A stretch of DNA of 7,764 bases, taken from assembly GCA_027306955.1 (NCBI GenBank), contig DAHUXX010000097.1:1-7764 (forward strand), written 5' to 3'. The position numbers were made by a program, and so were the translations under genes. Positions 1 to 5,450 of this stretch are shown piece by piece. The stretch comes from Acetobacteraceae bacterium (lineage in GTDB: Bacteria; Pseudomonadota; Alphaproteobacteria; Acetobacterales; Acetobacteraceae). The notes under the pieces are model-generated. The model had not been told where the DNA came from and made no database searches. It worked only from the letters and a program-made list of their open reading frames with translations. Numbering within the stretch: position 1 is the stretch's first letter; every line of letters begins with the position of its first letter.

Positions 1-26
1 CGCCAGTCTACCACATCGTCACCTGA
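1..26 (+). CDS. 3' end of an upstream gene (partial)
   Basis: Reading from base 3, the frame gives PVYHIVT followed by TGA at 24-26, which would be the last residues of a gene entering from the left. The strong hairpin that starts 6 nt later supports a gene end here. The short string PVYH also occurs near the C-terminus of the metallophosphoesterase at 1363-2148 (RPVYHLHR). That could hint at a related upstream gene, but seven residues prove nothing. Function unknown. Confidence 0.3.
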
Positions 27-32
27 GCGCCG

Positions 33-63
33 GGCCGCGCGGCGCCCACGGTGCCGCGCGGCC
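33..63 (+). terminator. Strong GC hairpin after the upstream gene
   Basis: GGCCGCGCGGC (33-43) and GCCGCGCGGCC (53-63) are perfect inverted repeats of 11 bp around a 9-nt loop, 6 nt past the TGA at 24-26. A smaller CAGG/CCTG hairpin follows at 63-73, and more GC palindromes run up to about 110. There is no U-tract, so this is not a classical intrinsic terminator. It could end or protect the upstream transcript, or act within the leader of sat. Confidence 0.45.
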
Positions 64-170
64 AGGCGACCTGGGCGCCGGCCCGGGCGCCGGGCGCGCC
101 CGCCCGCGCGTCGGGGCTTGGCTCGCAGGAACCGGCGCATCCGCGACATCCCGATCCCGGAAGGCACGCC

Positions 171-1352
171 ATGCCGAAACTCGTCCCCCCGCACGGCTCG
201 GACTCCCTCAAGCCCCTGCTGCTCCCCGAGATGGAGCGGGCGGAGGAGCGCAAGCGGGCCGAGACACTGCGCAAGGTCCCGCTCGACTCCCGCGCGGTCT
301 CCGACGTGTTCATGCTCGCGATGGGCGCCTACACGCCGCTCGACGGCTTCATGGGGCATACGGACTGGAAGGGCTCGTGCCGCGACATGCGGCTCGCCAG
401 CGGCGTGTTCTGGCCGGTCCCGATCACGCTGCCGGTCGCGCGCGAGCTTGCCGACGCCATCGGCGCGGAGGAGGAGGTGGCACTCGTGGACGCGGAGGGT
501 GGCGAGATCCTCGCGATCATGCGCGTGCGCGAGAAATACTCGATCGACAAGGCGTTCGAGTGCGAGCACGTCTACCGCACCACGGACCCGAAGCACCCCG
601 GCGTCGCCAAGGTGCTGGCGCAGGGCGAGGTGAACCTCGCGGGCCCGGTGCGGGCGCTGAGCGAGGGCGAATATCCGGCGAAATACCCGGACCTCTACAT
701 CCGCCCGGCCGAGGCGCGGGCGATGTTCCTCGAGCGCGGCTGGTCGCAGGTCGCCGCCTTCCAGACCCGCAACCCGATGCACCGCAGCCACGAATACCTG
801 GTCAAGATCGCCGTCGAGGTCTCGGACGGCGTGTTCATCCACCAGGTGCTGGGCAAGCTGAAGGAGGGCGACATCCCCGCCGAGGTCCGCACCCGCGCGA
901 TCCAGGCGATGATCGACAATTATTTCCGCGAGGGAACGGTCATCCAGGCCGGCTACCCGATCGAGATGCGCTACGCCGGCCCGCGCGAGGCGCTGCTGCA
1001 CGCCGTCATCCGCCAGAATTTCGGCTGCTCGCACCTCATCGTCGGGCGCGACCACGCGGGCGTGGGCAGCTACTACGGCCCGTTCGACGCGCACCACATC
1101 TTCGACGAGCTGTGGCCGGGTGCCCTGGTGCTCAAGCCGCTCAAGATCGACGTCACGTTCTACTGCCGGAAGTGCTACGGCATGGCGACCGCGCGCACCT
1201 GCCCGCACGACCCCAAGGAGCACATCTCGATCTCCGGCACGCAGCAGCGCGCGATGCTGTCGAGCAACGCCGAGATCCCGCCCGAGTTCAGCCGGCCGGA
1301 GGTGGTGGCGATCCTGCGCGAGTACTACGCGAGCCTGCGCCAGGGGTCGTGA
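171..1352 (+). CDS. sat: ATP sulfurylase (sulfate adenylyltransferase), zinc-containing Sat type
   Basis: Interconverts ATP + sulfate and adenylyl sulfate (APS) + pyrophosphate in the cytosol. It serves either sulfate activation or, run backwards, ATP formation from APS in sulfur oxidisers; no apr, dsr, sox or cys genes are in the window to decide. The 393-aa protein has the nucleotide-binding motif QTRNPMHRSHE at 198-208 and GRDHAGVGSYYG at 292-303, both diagnostic of Sat. A ribbon Cys332-x2-Cys335-x8-Cys344-x-His346 matches the zinc site of the bacterial/archaeal single-subunit enzymes. It has no APS-kinase domain and is not the CysDN type. The ATG at 171 is preferred over the in-frame ATG at 51: GGAAGG lies at 159-164, and the upstream 40 codons are low-complexity Pro/Ala/Arg overlapping the hairpin zone. 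Ten nucleotides separate it from the next gene, so the two are probably co-transcribed. Confidence 0.96.
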   Translation: MPKLVPPHGSDSLKPLLLPEMERAEERKRAETLRKVPLDSRAVSDVFMLAMGAYTPLDGFMGHTDWKGSCRDMRLASGVFWPVPITLPVARELADAIGAEEEVALVDAEGGEILAIMRVREKYSIDKAFECEHVYRTTDPKHPGVAKVLAQGEVNLAGPVRALSEGEYPAKYPDLYIRPAEARAMFLERGWSQVAAFQTRNPMHRSHEYLVKIAVEVSDGVFIHQVLGKLKEGDIPAEVRTRAIQAMIDNYFREGTVIQAGYPIEMRYAGPREALLHAVIRQNFGCSHLIVGRDHAGVGSYYGPFDAHHIFDELWPGALVLKPLKIDVTFYCRKCYGMATARTCPHDPKEHISISGTQQRAMLSSNAEIPPEFSRPEVVAILREYYASLRQGS

Positions 1353-1362
1353 TCGCGGCATC

Positions 1363-2148
1363 ATGATCATAGCCCAGGTCTCGGACACCCACCTCACGCT
1401 CGATGCGCCGGACAGCCAGCAGCGGATCCGGGACTTCGAGGCCACGATCGCGGACATCAACGCGCTCGGCGAGGCGCCGGACGCGATCGTGCATACCGGC
1501 GACATCGTGCACAACGGGCGGGCGGAGGAATACGCGGTCGCGGCCGCCATTCTCGCGAAGGCCAGGGCGCCGGTGTTCGTGCTCGCCGGCAACAAGGACA
1601 ACCGTGCGAACCTCCGCGCGGCGTTCGCGGGCAGCGGCACCATCAGCACGGATTCCGCGTTCATCGATTACTCGGTGGAGCGCTTCGAGGTCCGGCTGAT
1701 CGCGGTCGATACGCTCAACACCCGGAGCAACAAGGGCGATTTCTGCGAGGAGCGCGCGCACCGCCTGGTGCGCATGATCGACGCCGAGACCAGCAAGCCC
1801 ATCGCCGTCTTCGCCCACCACCCGCCCTTCGCGGTGACGGTCGGGCCCGACCCCATCAACTTCGAGACGCCCGAGATGATGCAGCGGCTGGCCCGGGCGG
1901 TGCAGCATTCCGGGCGCGTCGCCGCGGTCATCAGCGGGCACGTGCATCGCGGCACCATGGGGCAGGTCGGCGCCATCCCGGCGACCGTGATGCCCGCCAC
2001 CGCGACACCGCTGCGCAAGGGCGAGTACCCGGCGCACCTGCGGGCGCGGCCGGTCTATCACCTGCACCGGCTCGACCGGCACGGCGGGTTCACCACCGCC
2101 TCGCGCATCGTGGGCACGCCACCCCATGCCGGGGCGGGGGGACGCTGA
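1363..2148 (+). CDS. CpdA/Icc-like calcineurin-type metallophosphoesterase
   Basis: A 261-aa cytosolic metallophosphoesterase of the class III cyclic-nucleotide phosphodiesterase-like group. Dinuclear-site motifs appear in the family order: D8-T-H10, G46-D47, G76-N77-K78-D79, A151-H152-H153-P, and G192-H193-V194-H195. The third block is usually GNHD; here the catalytic-type His is Lys78 (codon AAG), while the metal ligand Asn77 is kept. The substrate is therefore uncertain: 3',5'-cAMP is the default guess, but another phosphodiester or phosphomonoester is possible. The ATG at 1363 begins with the typical MIIAQVSDTH strand, so the start is well placed. It lies 10 nt after sat and is probably in its operon. 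Clearing a nucleotide product of sulfate activation would make sense of the pairing, but that is inference only. Confidence 0.9.
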   Translation: MIIAQVSDTHLTLDAPDSQQRIRDFEATIADINALGEAPDAIVHTGDIVHNGRAEEYAVAAAILAKARAPVFVLAGNKDNRANLRAAFAGSGTISTDSAFIDYSVERFEVRLIAVDTLNTRSNKGDFCEERAHRLVRMIDAETSKPIAVFAHHPPFAVTVGPDPINFETPEMMQRLARAVQHSGRVAAVISGHVHRGTMGQVGAIPATVMPATATPLRKGEYPAHLRARPVYHLHRLDRHGGFTTASRIVGTPPHAGAGGR

Positions 2149-2280
2149 CGCGGGGCACCGACGCGCGCCTGTCGGGCTTGTGGAGAGCGGGGGCGCGAAA
2201 CTTTAATCTGACGGATTTCCCCGACGGGATCGCGCGCCGGATGACAGCAGCGACATGCGGGGCGGGCGGAAACAGGCGCT

Positions 2281-2296
2281 GGGCGCGCTTGCGCCC
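2281..2296. repeat. Perfect 6-bp inverted repeat, 4-nt loop
   Basis: GGGCGC, loop GCTT, then GCGCCC. It can be extended by a G·T wobble and one C-G pair to 2279-2298. It lies 27 bp before the -24/-12 candidate and 133 bp past the phosphoesterase stop, and no T-run follows. It could be an RNA hairpin ending the sat transcript or a protein-binding palindrome upstream of the flavin operon. Confidence 0.3.
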
Positions 2297-2322
2297 GGCC
2301 CGGCGCCAGCCCACGCCGCTGA

Positions 2323-2338
2323 TGGCATTAACGTTGCC
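2323..2338 (+). promoter_or_regulatory. Candidate sigma-54 (-24/-12) promoter for the flavin operon
   Basis: TGGCAT-N5-TTGCC matches the RpoN consensus TGGCAC-N5-TTGC(A/T) at 9 of 11 specified positions. The invariant GG (2324-2325) and GC (2336-2337) have the required 12-nt offset. Transcription would start near 2349, leaving a leader of about 110 nt before the ATG at 2462. No enhancer-binding site was recognised upstream. A sigma-70 alternative (TTGCCG at 2334-2339 with AATTAA at 2357-2362) is weaker. Chance occurrence is possible. Confidence 0.4.
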
Positions 2339-2461
2339 GATCAGATGGTTACGAAGAATTAAACCGCCCGGGGCTGGGCGCGGCCGCGGCGGGGCGGCGC
2401 AAAAGCTTGCCGTAAGTCGCGGCCTTTAGAGCGGCGCCGTCCCTTCTCCGAGCCCCAAAGC

Positions 2462-2833
2462 ATGTCCCGTTTCCGATCCCGCCTTCTCCTCGGCACCGCC
2501 CTCGTGGCCTGCCTCGCCGCCCCGCTCCCCGCCCTGGCGCAGGCCGCCCATTACCGCGACGGCACCTATCCCGGCCCGACCTACAGCGCCTATTACGGCC
2601 CCGTGCAGGCGCAGGTGCGCATCAACGGCGGCAAGATCGTCGAGGTGCAGGTGCTGAAATACCCCGCCGACCGCTCGACCAGCCGCTACATTGCCTCCCG
2701 CGCGCTGCCCTACATGGAGCGCGAGGTGATCCGCGCGCAAAGCGGGCACATCTACGGCGTCTCCGGCGCCACGCTCGACAGCCGCGCCTTCATCGCCTCG
2801 ATCGACGCCGCGCTGCGCCAGGCCTCGCAATGA
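2462..2833 (+). CDS. Exported small FMN_bind-domain protein, predicted covalent flavoprotein
   Basis: A 123-aa protein made of a Sec signal peptide and one FMN-binding domain. The signal has an Arg-rich start, a hydrophobic core at about 9-21, and cleavage near ALA-QA at 26/27 or AQA-AH at 28/29; no twin-arginine is seen. The domain begins YRDGTYPGPTY and continues with a strand VQAQVRINGGKIVEVQVL. It carries the flavinylation signature SGATLDS at 101-107, in which Thr104 would receive FMN by a phosphoester bond. The family matches the FMN-binding domains of RnfG and NqrC but stands alone here, about 95 residues when mature. It should work in the periplasm as a one-flavin electron carrier. 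The next gene encodes the transferase that installs such an FMN, and the third gene encodes a likely electron donor. The ribosome site is weak (GAG about 12 nt upstream). Confidence 0.9.
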   Translation: MSRFRSRLLLGTALVACLAAPLPALAQAAHYRDGTYPGPTYSAYYGPVQAQVRINGGKIVEVQVLKYPADRSTSRYIASRALPYMEREVIRAQSGHIYGVSGATLDSRAFIASIDAALRQASQ

Positions 2834-2867
2834 ATGGGGTTTCGCAATGAATGGGGTTTCGCAATGA
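2825..2867 (+). repeat. 17-bp tandem repeat over the FMN_bind stop codon
   Basis: Unit TCGCAATGAATGGGGTT occurs twice exactly (2825-2841, 2842-2858), followed by the first 9 bases of a third copy (2859-2867). The first copy contains the real stop TGA at 2831-2833, so the stop region has been duplicated into the spacer. The period is not a multiple of three, which costs nothing outside coding sequence. Confidence 0.9.
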
Positions 2868-2884
2868 TCCGGGCCTTGCACTGA
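2830..2884 (+). promoter_or_regulatory. Chain of three 6-codon mini-ORFs between FMN_bind and apbE
   Basis: An ATG at 2830 overlaps the FMN_bind TGA as ATGA and reads MNGVSQ, stop 2848-2850. A second ATG at 2847 overlaps that stop and again reads MNGVSQ, stop 2865-2867. A third ATG at 2864 overlaps it and reads MIRALH, stop 2882-2884. The apbE ATG at 2886 follows after one base. Every step is an ATGA overlap or a 1-nt gap, so ribosomes could in principle relay by termination and reinitiation. No clear Shine-Dalgarno precedes apbE apart from the GGGG of the repeats and CCGGG at 2869-2873. Part of the pattern follows automatically from the repeat, so function is unproven. Confidence 0.4.
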
Positions 2885-2885
2885 G

Positions 2886-3686
2886 ATGCACGCCACCCGT
2901 TTCCTCATGGGCATGCCCATCACCGTCGATGTGCCGCAGGGCGGGGCGGCGGTGATCGAGGCGGCGTTCGCCCGCTTCGCCGAGATCGAGGCGCGATTCA
3001 GCCCGTTCCTGCCGGAGAGCGAGGTGGTGCGCTTCAACGAGCTTCGCCTCGCGCGCGACGAGCCGAGCACGGAGCTGCGCGAGGTGCTGGCGCTGGCCGA
3101 GCGCACACGCCAGGAGACGGACGGGTATTTCGACATCGCGCGCCCGGACGGGTTCCTTGACCCCACCGGCATCGTGAAGGGCTGGGCGATCCGCGACGTG
3201 GCCCGTCTGATCGAGGCGTGGCCGGGCGGGGCTGGGCCGGGCGGGGCTGGGCCCGGCGGGGCTGGGCCGGGCGAAGCGGGCGGCTATGCCGACTACCTGG
3301 TGGACGCGGGCGGCGACATCCAGTGCCGCGGCCGCGCGCCGGACGGCGAGGCGTGGCGCATCGGCATCCGCAACCCGTTCAACGCGATGGAGATCGTCAA
3401 GATCGTCGCCCCGCGCGACCGCGGCATCGCCACCTCCGGCACCTCCGCGCGCGGCCAGCACATCTACGACCCGCACGCGCCGGGGCGGACGATTTGCGAC
3501 GTGCTCAGCATCACCGTGATCGGCCCCGACGTGCTGGAGGCCGACCGCTTCGCCACCGCCGCGTTCGCCATGGGCGAGGACGGCATCGGCTTCATCGAGG
3601 CGCAGCCGGGCCTCGAGGGCTACCTCATCGGCGCGGACCGCGTCGCCATCCAGACCACCGGGTTCAGGGAGTTCGTCATTTCATGA
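2886..3686 (+). CDS. apbE: FAD:protein FMN transferase (ApbE)
   Basis: Splits FAD and transfers FMN to a Ser/Thr of a target motif such as SGAT, releasing AMP, with Mg2+. The 266-aa protein shows the N-terminal strand RFLMGMPITVDV, DPTGIVKGW at 92-100, DAGGDI at 140-145, ATSGTSARG at 182-190, HIYDP at 192-196, and the metal site D220-x3-T224 within ADRFATAAFAMG. The obvious substrate is the FMN_bind protein encoded just upstream. Two oddities stand out. First, there is no signal peptide or lipobox, and an in-frame stop at 2865-2867 with no intervening start codon excludes a longer N-terminus, although many ApbE proteins are periplasmic lipoproteins. Second, residues 113-133 are a PGGAG repeat inserted before the DYLVDAGGDI strand, where the family normally has a short loop. 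The stop overlaps the next gene's ATG (ATGA, 3683-3686), indicating translational coupling. Confidence 0.95.
   Translation: MHATRFLMGMPITVDVPQGGAAVIEAAFARFAEIEARFSPFLPESEVVRFNELRLARDEPSTELREVLALAERTRQETDGYFDIARPDGFLDPTGIVKGWAIRDVARLIEAWPGGAGPGGAGPGGAGPGEAGGYADYLVDAGGDIQCRGRAPDGEAWRIGIRNPFNAMEIVKIVAPRDRGIATSGTSARGQHIYDPHAPGRTICDVLSITVIGPDVLEADRFATAAFAMGEDGIGFIEAQPGLEGYLIGADRVAIQTTGFREFVIS
3221..3280 (+). repeat. 15-bp in-frame tandem repeat inside apbE
   Basis: Unit GCCGGGCGGGGCTGG is present exactly at 3221-3235 and 3236-3250, with one mismatch at 3251-3265 and more mismatches at 3266-3280. It encodes a run of PGGAG pentapeptides (residues 113-127), then PGEAGG. Because the period is divisible by three, copy-number change would lengthen or shorten a loop without a frameshift. 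Confidence 0.92.
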
Positions 3687-5374
3687 TGCGAACGAGAGAG
3701 GCTGTCGTGATGCGCGAGAGCGATGTTGCCATGCCCCGCGAGAGGGAGCCGGCGATGAGCCGCCCGCGGGAGAGCGCGGCACCGCGGGGGAGCGTGGGGC
3801 CGCGGGAGAGCGTGGGGCCGCAGGAAGCCGCCGCGCCGCGCGCGCGGAACCTCGCGGTGATGCGCGCGGTCGATTCCGTGCTCAACCACGTCACCATGTA
3901 CCGCCTCGTGCTGGCCTACACGGCGGCGCTGCTGGCGATCGCCTTCGTGCTCGGCTTCGCGCACCTGGTGCCGCAGGACCCGACCGCGCTCGCCTTCTCG
4001 GCGGTGGTGGTGTTCGGCACGTGCTGGGTCACCAACCGCGTCTTCGCCGCCGTGCTGCGGGTGCCGGCGAACACCGAATCCTACGCGATCACGGCGCTGA
4101 TCCTGACGCTGCTGTTCTCGCCGGTGACGGCGAAGAGCGGCATCGGCGTCGCCGGGCTGGTGGTCGCCTCCGTCGTCGCCATCGCCTCCAAGTTCCTCAT
4201 CGCACCCGGGCGCAAGCACATCTTCAACCCGGTCGCGGTGGGGGCCGTCGCCTCCGCGATGCTGCTCGGCCAGCCGGCGACGTGGTGGGCCGGCGGCAGC
4301 CCCGTGCTGCTGCTGCCGGTGCTGCTGGGCGGGCTGCTCGTGGTGCGCAAGGTGCGCCAGTTCGACACGCTCGCGGCCTACATCGCGGCCAACCTCGCCG
4401 TCACGCTCGCGCTGACGCCGATCGGCATGATGGGCATGGCGCTGAGCCAGACCTTCCTCTACTCGCCGCTGCTCTTCGCCGGCTTCGCGATGCTGACGGA
4501 GCCGCTGACGGCCGCCCACGGCAAGCGTTCGCGCCTGGTCTATGGCGCGATCATCGGCGCGATCTCGTCCGGCAGCTTCCACATCCTGTCCTTCTACCCG
4601 ACGCCGGAGATGGCCTTCCTCGCCGGCAACCTGTTCGCCTGGGCCGTGGCACCGAAGGGGCGCTTCCGCCTCACGCTGCTGCGCATCGAGAAGATGGCCA
4701 CCGGCTGCTACGACTTCGTGTTCCAGCCGGACCGCGAGCTGGCGTTCGAGGCCGGGCAGTACATCGACTGGACGCTCGACGTGCCGGCGCCGGACAACCG
4801 CGGCAACCGCCGCACCTTCACCATCGCCTCGGCACCCGGCGAGAAGGAGCTGCGCCTCGGCGTGAAGTTCCATCCCGACCCCTCCGCGTTCAAGCGGGTG
4901 CTGGCGGCGCTGCGGCCGGGCGACGTGGTCTTTGCCTCGCACATCGCCGGGCACTTCACCCTGCCGCGCAACCCGGCGACGAAGCTCGCCTTCATCGCCG
5001 GCGGCATCGGCGTGACGCCGTTCCGCTCGATGGTGGAGGAACTGGTGCGCCGCAACGAGGTGCGCGACCTCGTCATGCTCTATGGCAACAACAAGCTCGC
5101 GGACATCGCCTATGTCGATCTGTTCGACGAGGCCTGGCGCAAGCTCGGCATGCGCACCGTCTATGCCGTCGCCGAGCCGGAGGAGGAGGGCTTCGACATC
5201 CACAAGGGCTTCATCGACGAGGCGCTGATCCGCCGCGAGATCCCGGACTGGCGGGAGCGCGCGTTCTACATCTCCGGCCCGCGCAGCATGGTGCTGCGCT
5301 TCGAGCGCGAGCTGCGGGCACTCGGCGTGCCGCGCGGGCGGATCAGGACGGATTTCTTTCCGGGGTTTGCCTGA
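3683..5374 (+). CDS. RnfD/NqrB-like membrane domain fused to an FAD/NAD(P) ferredoxin-reductase domain
   Basis: A predicted 563-aa transmembrane oxidoreductase. Residues 1-60 are a hydrophilic Arg/Pro/Ser-rich, repetitive leader. About ten hydrophobic segments follow (roughly 73-323), including HIFNPVAVG at 179-187 and FAMLTEPLTA at 268-277, typical of RnfD/NqrB. Residues about 327-563 form a ferredoxin-NADP reductase-type module: FAD motif RRTFTIAS at 377-384, pyridine-nucleotide motif AGGIGVTP at 439-446, YISGP at 529-533, and C-terminal FFPGF. A basic N-terminus and an even helix count put the reductase in the cytosol, so NAD(P)H electrons could cross to the periplasmic FMN_bind protein. 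The SGAT-type flavinylation motif of true RnfD/NqrB is not found. The start at 3683 is chosen for its ATGA overlap with apbE; Met10, Met17, Met25 or Met60 are alternatives because the leader is low complexity. The native electron acceptor is unknown. Confidence 0.9.
   Translation: MMRTREAVVMRESDVAMPREREPAMSRPRESAAPRGSVGPRESVGPQEAAAPRARNLAVMRAVDSVLNHVTMYRLVLAYTAALLAIAFVLGFAHLVPQDPTALAFSAVVVFGTCWVTNRVFAAVLRVPANTESYAITALILTLLFSPVTAKSGIGVAGLVVASVVAIASKFLIAPGRKHIFNPVAVGAVASAMLLGQPATWWAGGSPVLLLPVLLGGLLVVRKVRQFDTLAAYIAANLAVTLALTPIGMMGMALSQTFLYSPLLFAGFAMLTEPLTAAHGKRSRLVYGAIIGAISSGSFHILSFYPTPEMAFLAGNLFAWAVAPKGRFRLTLLRIEKMATGCYDFVFQPDRELAFEAGQYIDWTLDVPAPDNRGNRRTFTIASAPGEKELRLGVKFHPDPSAFKRVLAALRPGDVVFASHIAGHFTLPRNPATKLAFIAGGIGVTPFRSMVEELVRRNEVRDLVMLYGNNKLADIAYVDLFDEAWRKLGMRTVYAVAEPEEEGFDIHKGFIDEALIRREIPDWRERAFYISGPRSMVLRFERELRALGVPRGRIRTDFFPGFA
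3764..3835 (+). repeat. 18-bp degenerate in-frame tandem repeat in the fusion protein leader
   Basis: Four 18-bp units start at 3764, 3782, 3800 and 3818. The third reads CCGCGGGAGAGCGTGGGG; the second differs by one base, the first by a few, and the fourth is strongly diverged. They encode PRESAA, PRGSVG, PRESVG and PQEAAA before the first transmembrane segment. If translation starts downstream (for example Met60), the repeat would instead lie in the leader between the genes. Confidence 0.85.
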
Positions 5375-5403
5375 GCGGTTTGCCTGAGGGCTTTGCCTTG
5401 GGG
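5365..5403 (+). repeat. 13-bp tandem repeat over the fusion gene stop codon
   Basis: GTTTGCCTGAG recurs with a 13-bp period at 5365 and 5378, with a third, 10-of-13 copy at 5391 (CTTTGCCTTGG). The first copy contains the stop TGA at 5372-5374. The core GGGGTTTGC..TGA resembles GGGGTTTCGC..TGA in the 17-bp array at the FMN_bind stop. Confidence 0.85.
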
Positions 5404-5450
5404 AGCCGGCTGGCGTAGGCGGGGCGCCCTCCAGCAACGGGGCACCCGCG

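Larger units (their letters stand above)
2149..2461. other. Intergenic region between the sat unit and the flavin operon
   Basis: About 313 bases without a convincing gene. A weak inverted repeat CCGAC/GTCGG (2158-2175) follows the phosphoesterase stop, and a perfect GGGCGC/GCGCCC hairpin lies at 2281-2296. An island unusually AT-rich for this window (about 2316-2365) holds the -24/-12 candidate. An 83-codon open frame (2178-2429) crosses these signals and shows no recognisable domain, so I do not call it a gene. Confidence 0.6.

Noticed and set aside
51..170. Extended N-terminus of ATP sulfurylase from the ATG at 51
   Set aside because: The added residues are low-complexity Pro/Ala/Arg across a hairpin region; the ATG at 171 has GGAAGG six bases upstream and gives the normal family start.
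2178..2429. 83-codon open frame in the intergenic region
   Set aside because: No recognisable domain, atypical AT-rich patches, and it crosses the inverted repeat and the promoter candidate.
2825..2867. 17-bp repeats as a CRISPR array or attachment site
   Set aside because: Direct adjacency without spacers, only two full copies, and no recombinase or cas gene nearby.
3218..3682. Extended N-terminus of the RnfD-like fusion from 3218
   Set aside because: It would overlap apbE in another frame for 466 bases and adds Arg-rich shadow sequence; the ATGA overlap at 3683 is a better start.
2462..5374. Complete Rnf or Nqr complex
   Set aside because: No RnfA/B/C/E or NqrA/D/E/F equivalents are present, and the FMN_bind and membrane subunits have different architectures from RnfG/NqrC and RnfD/NqrB.
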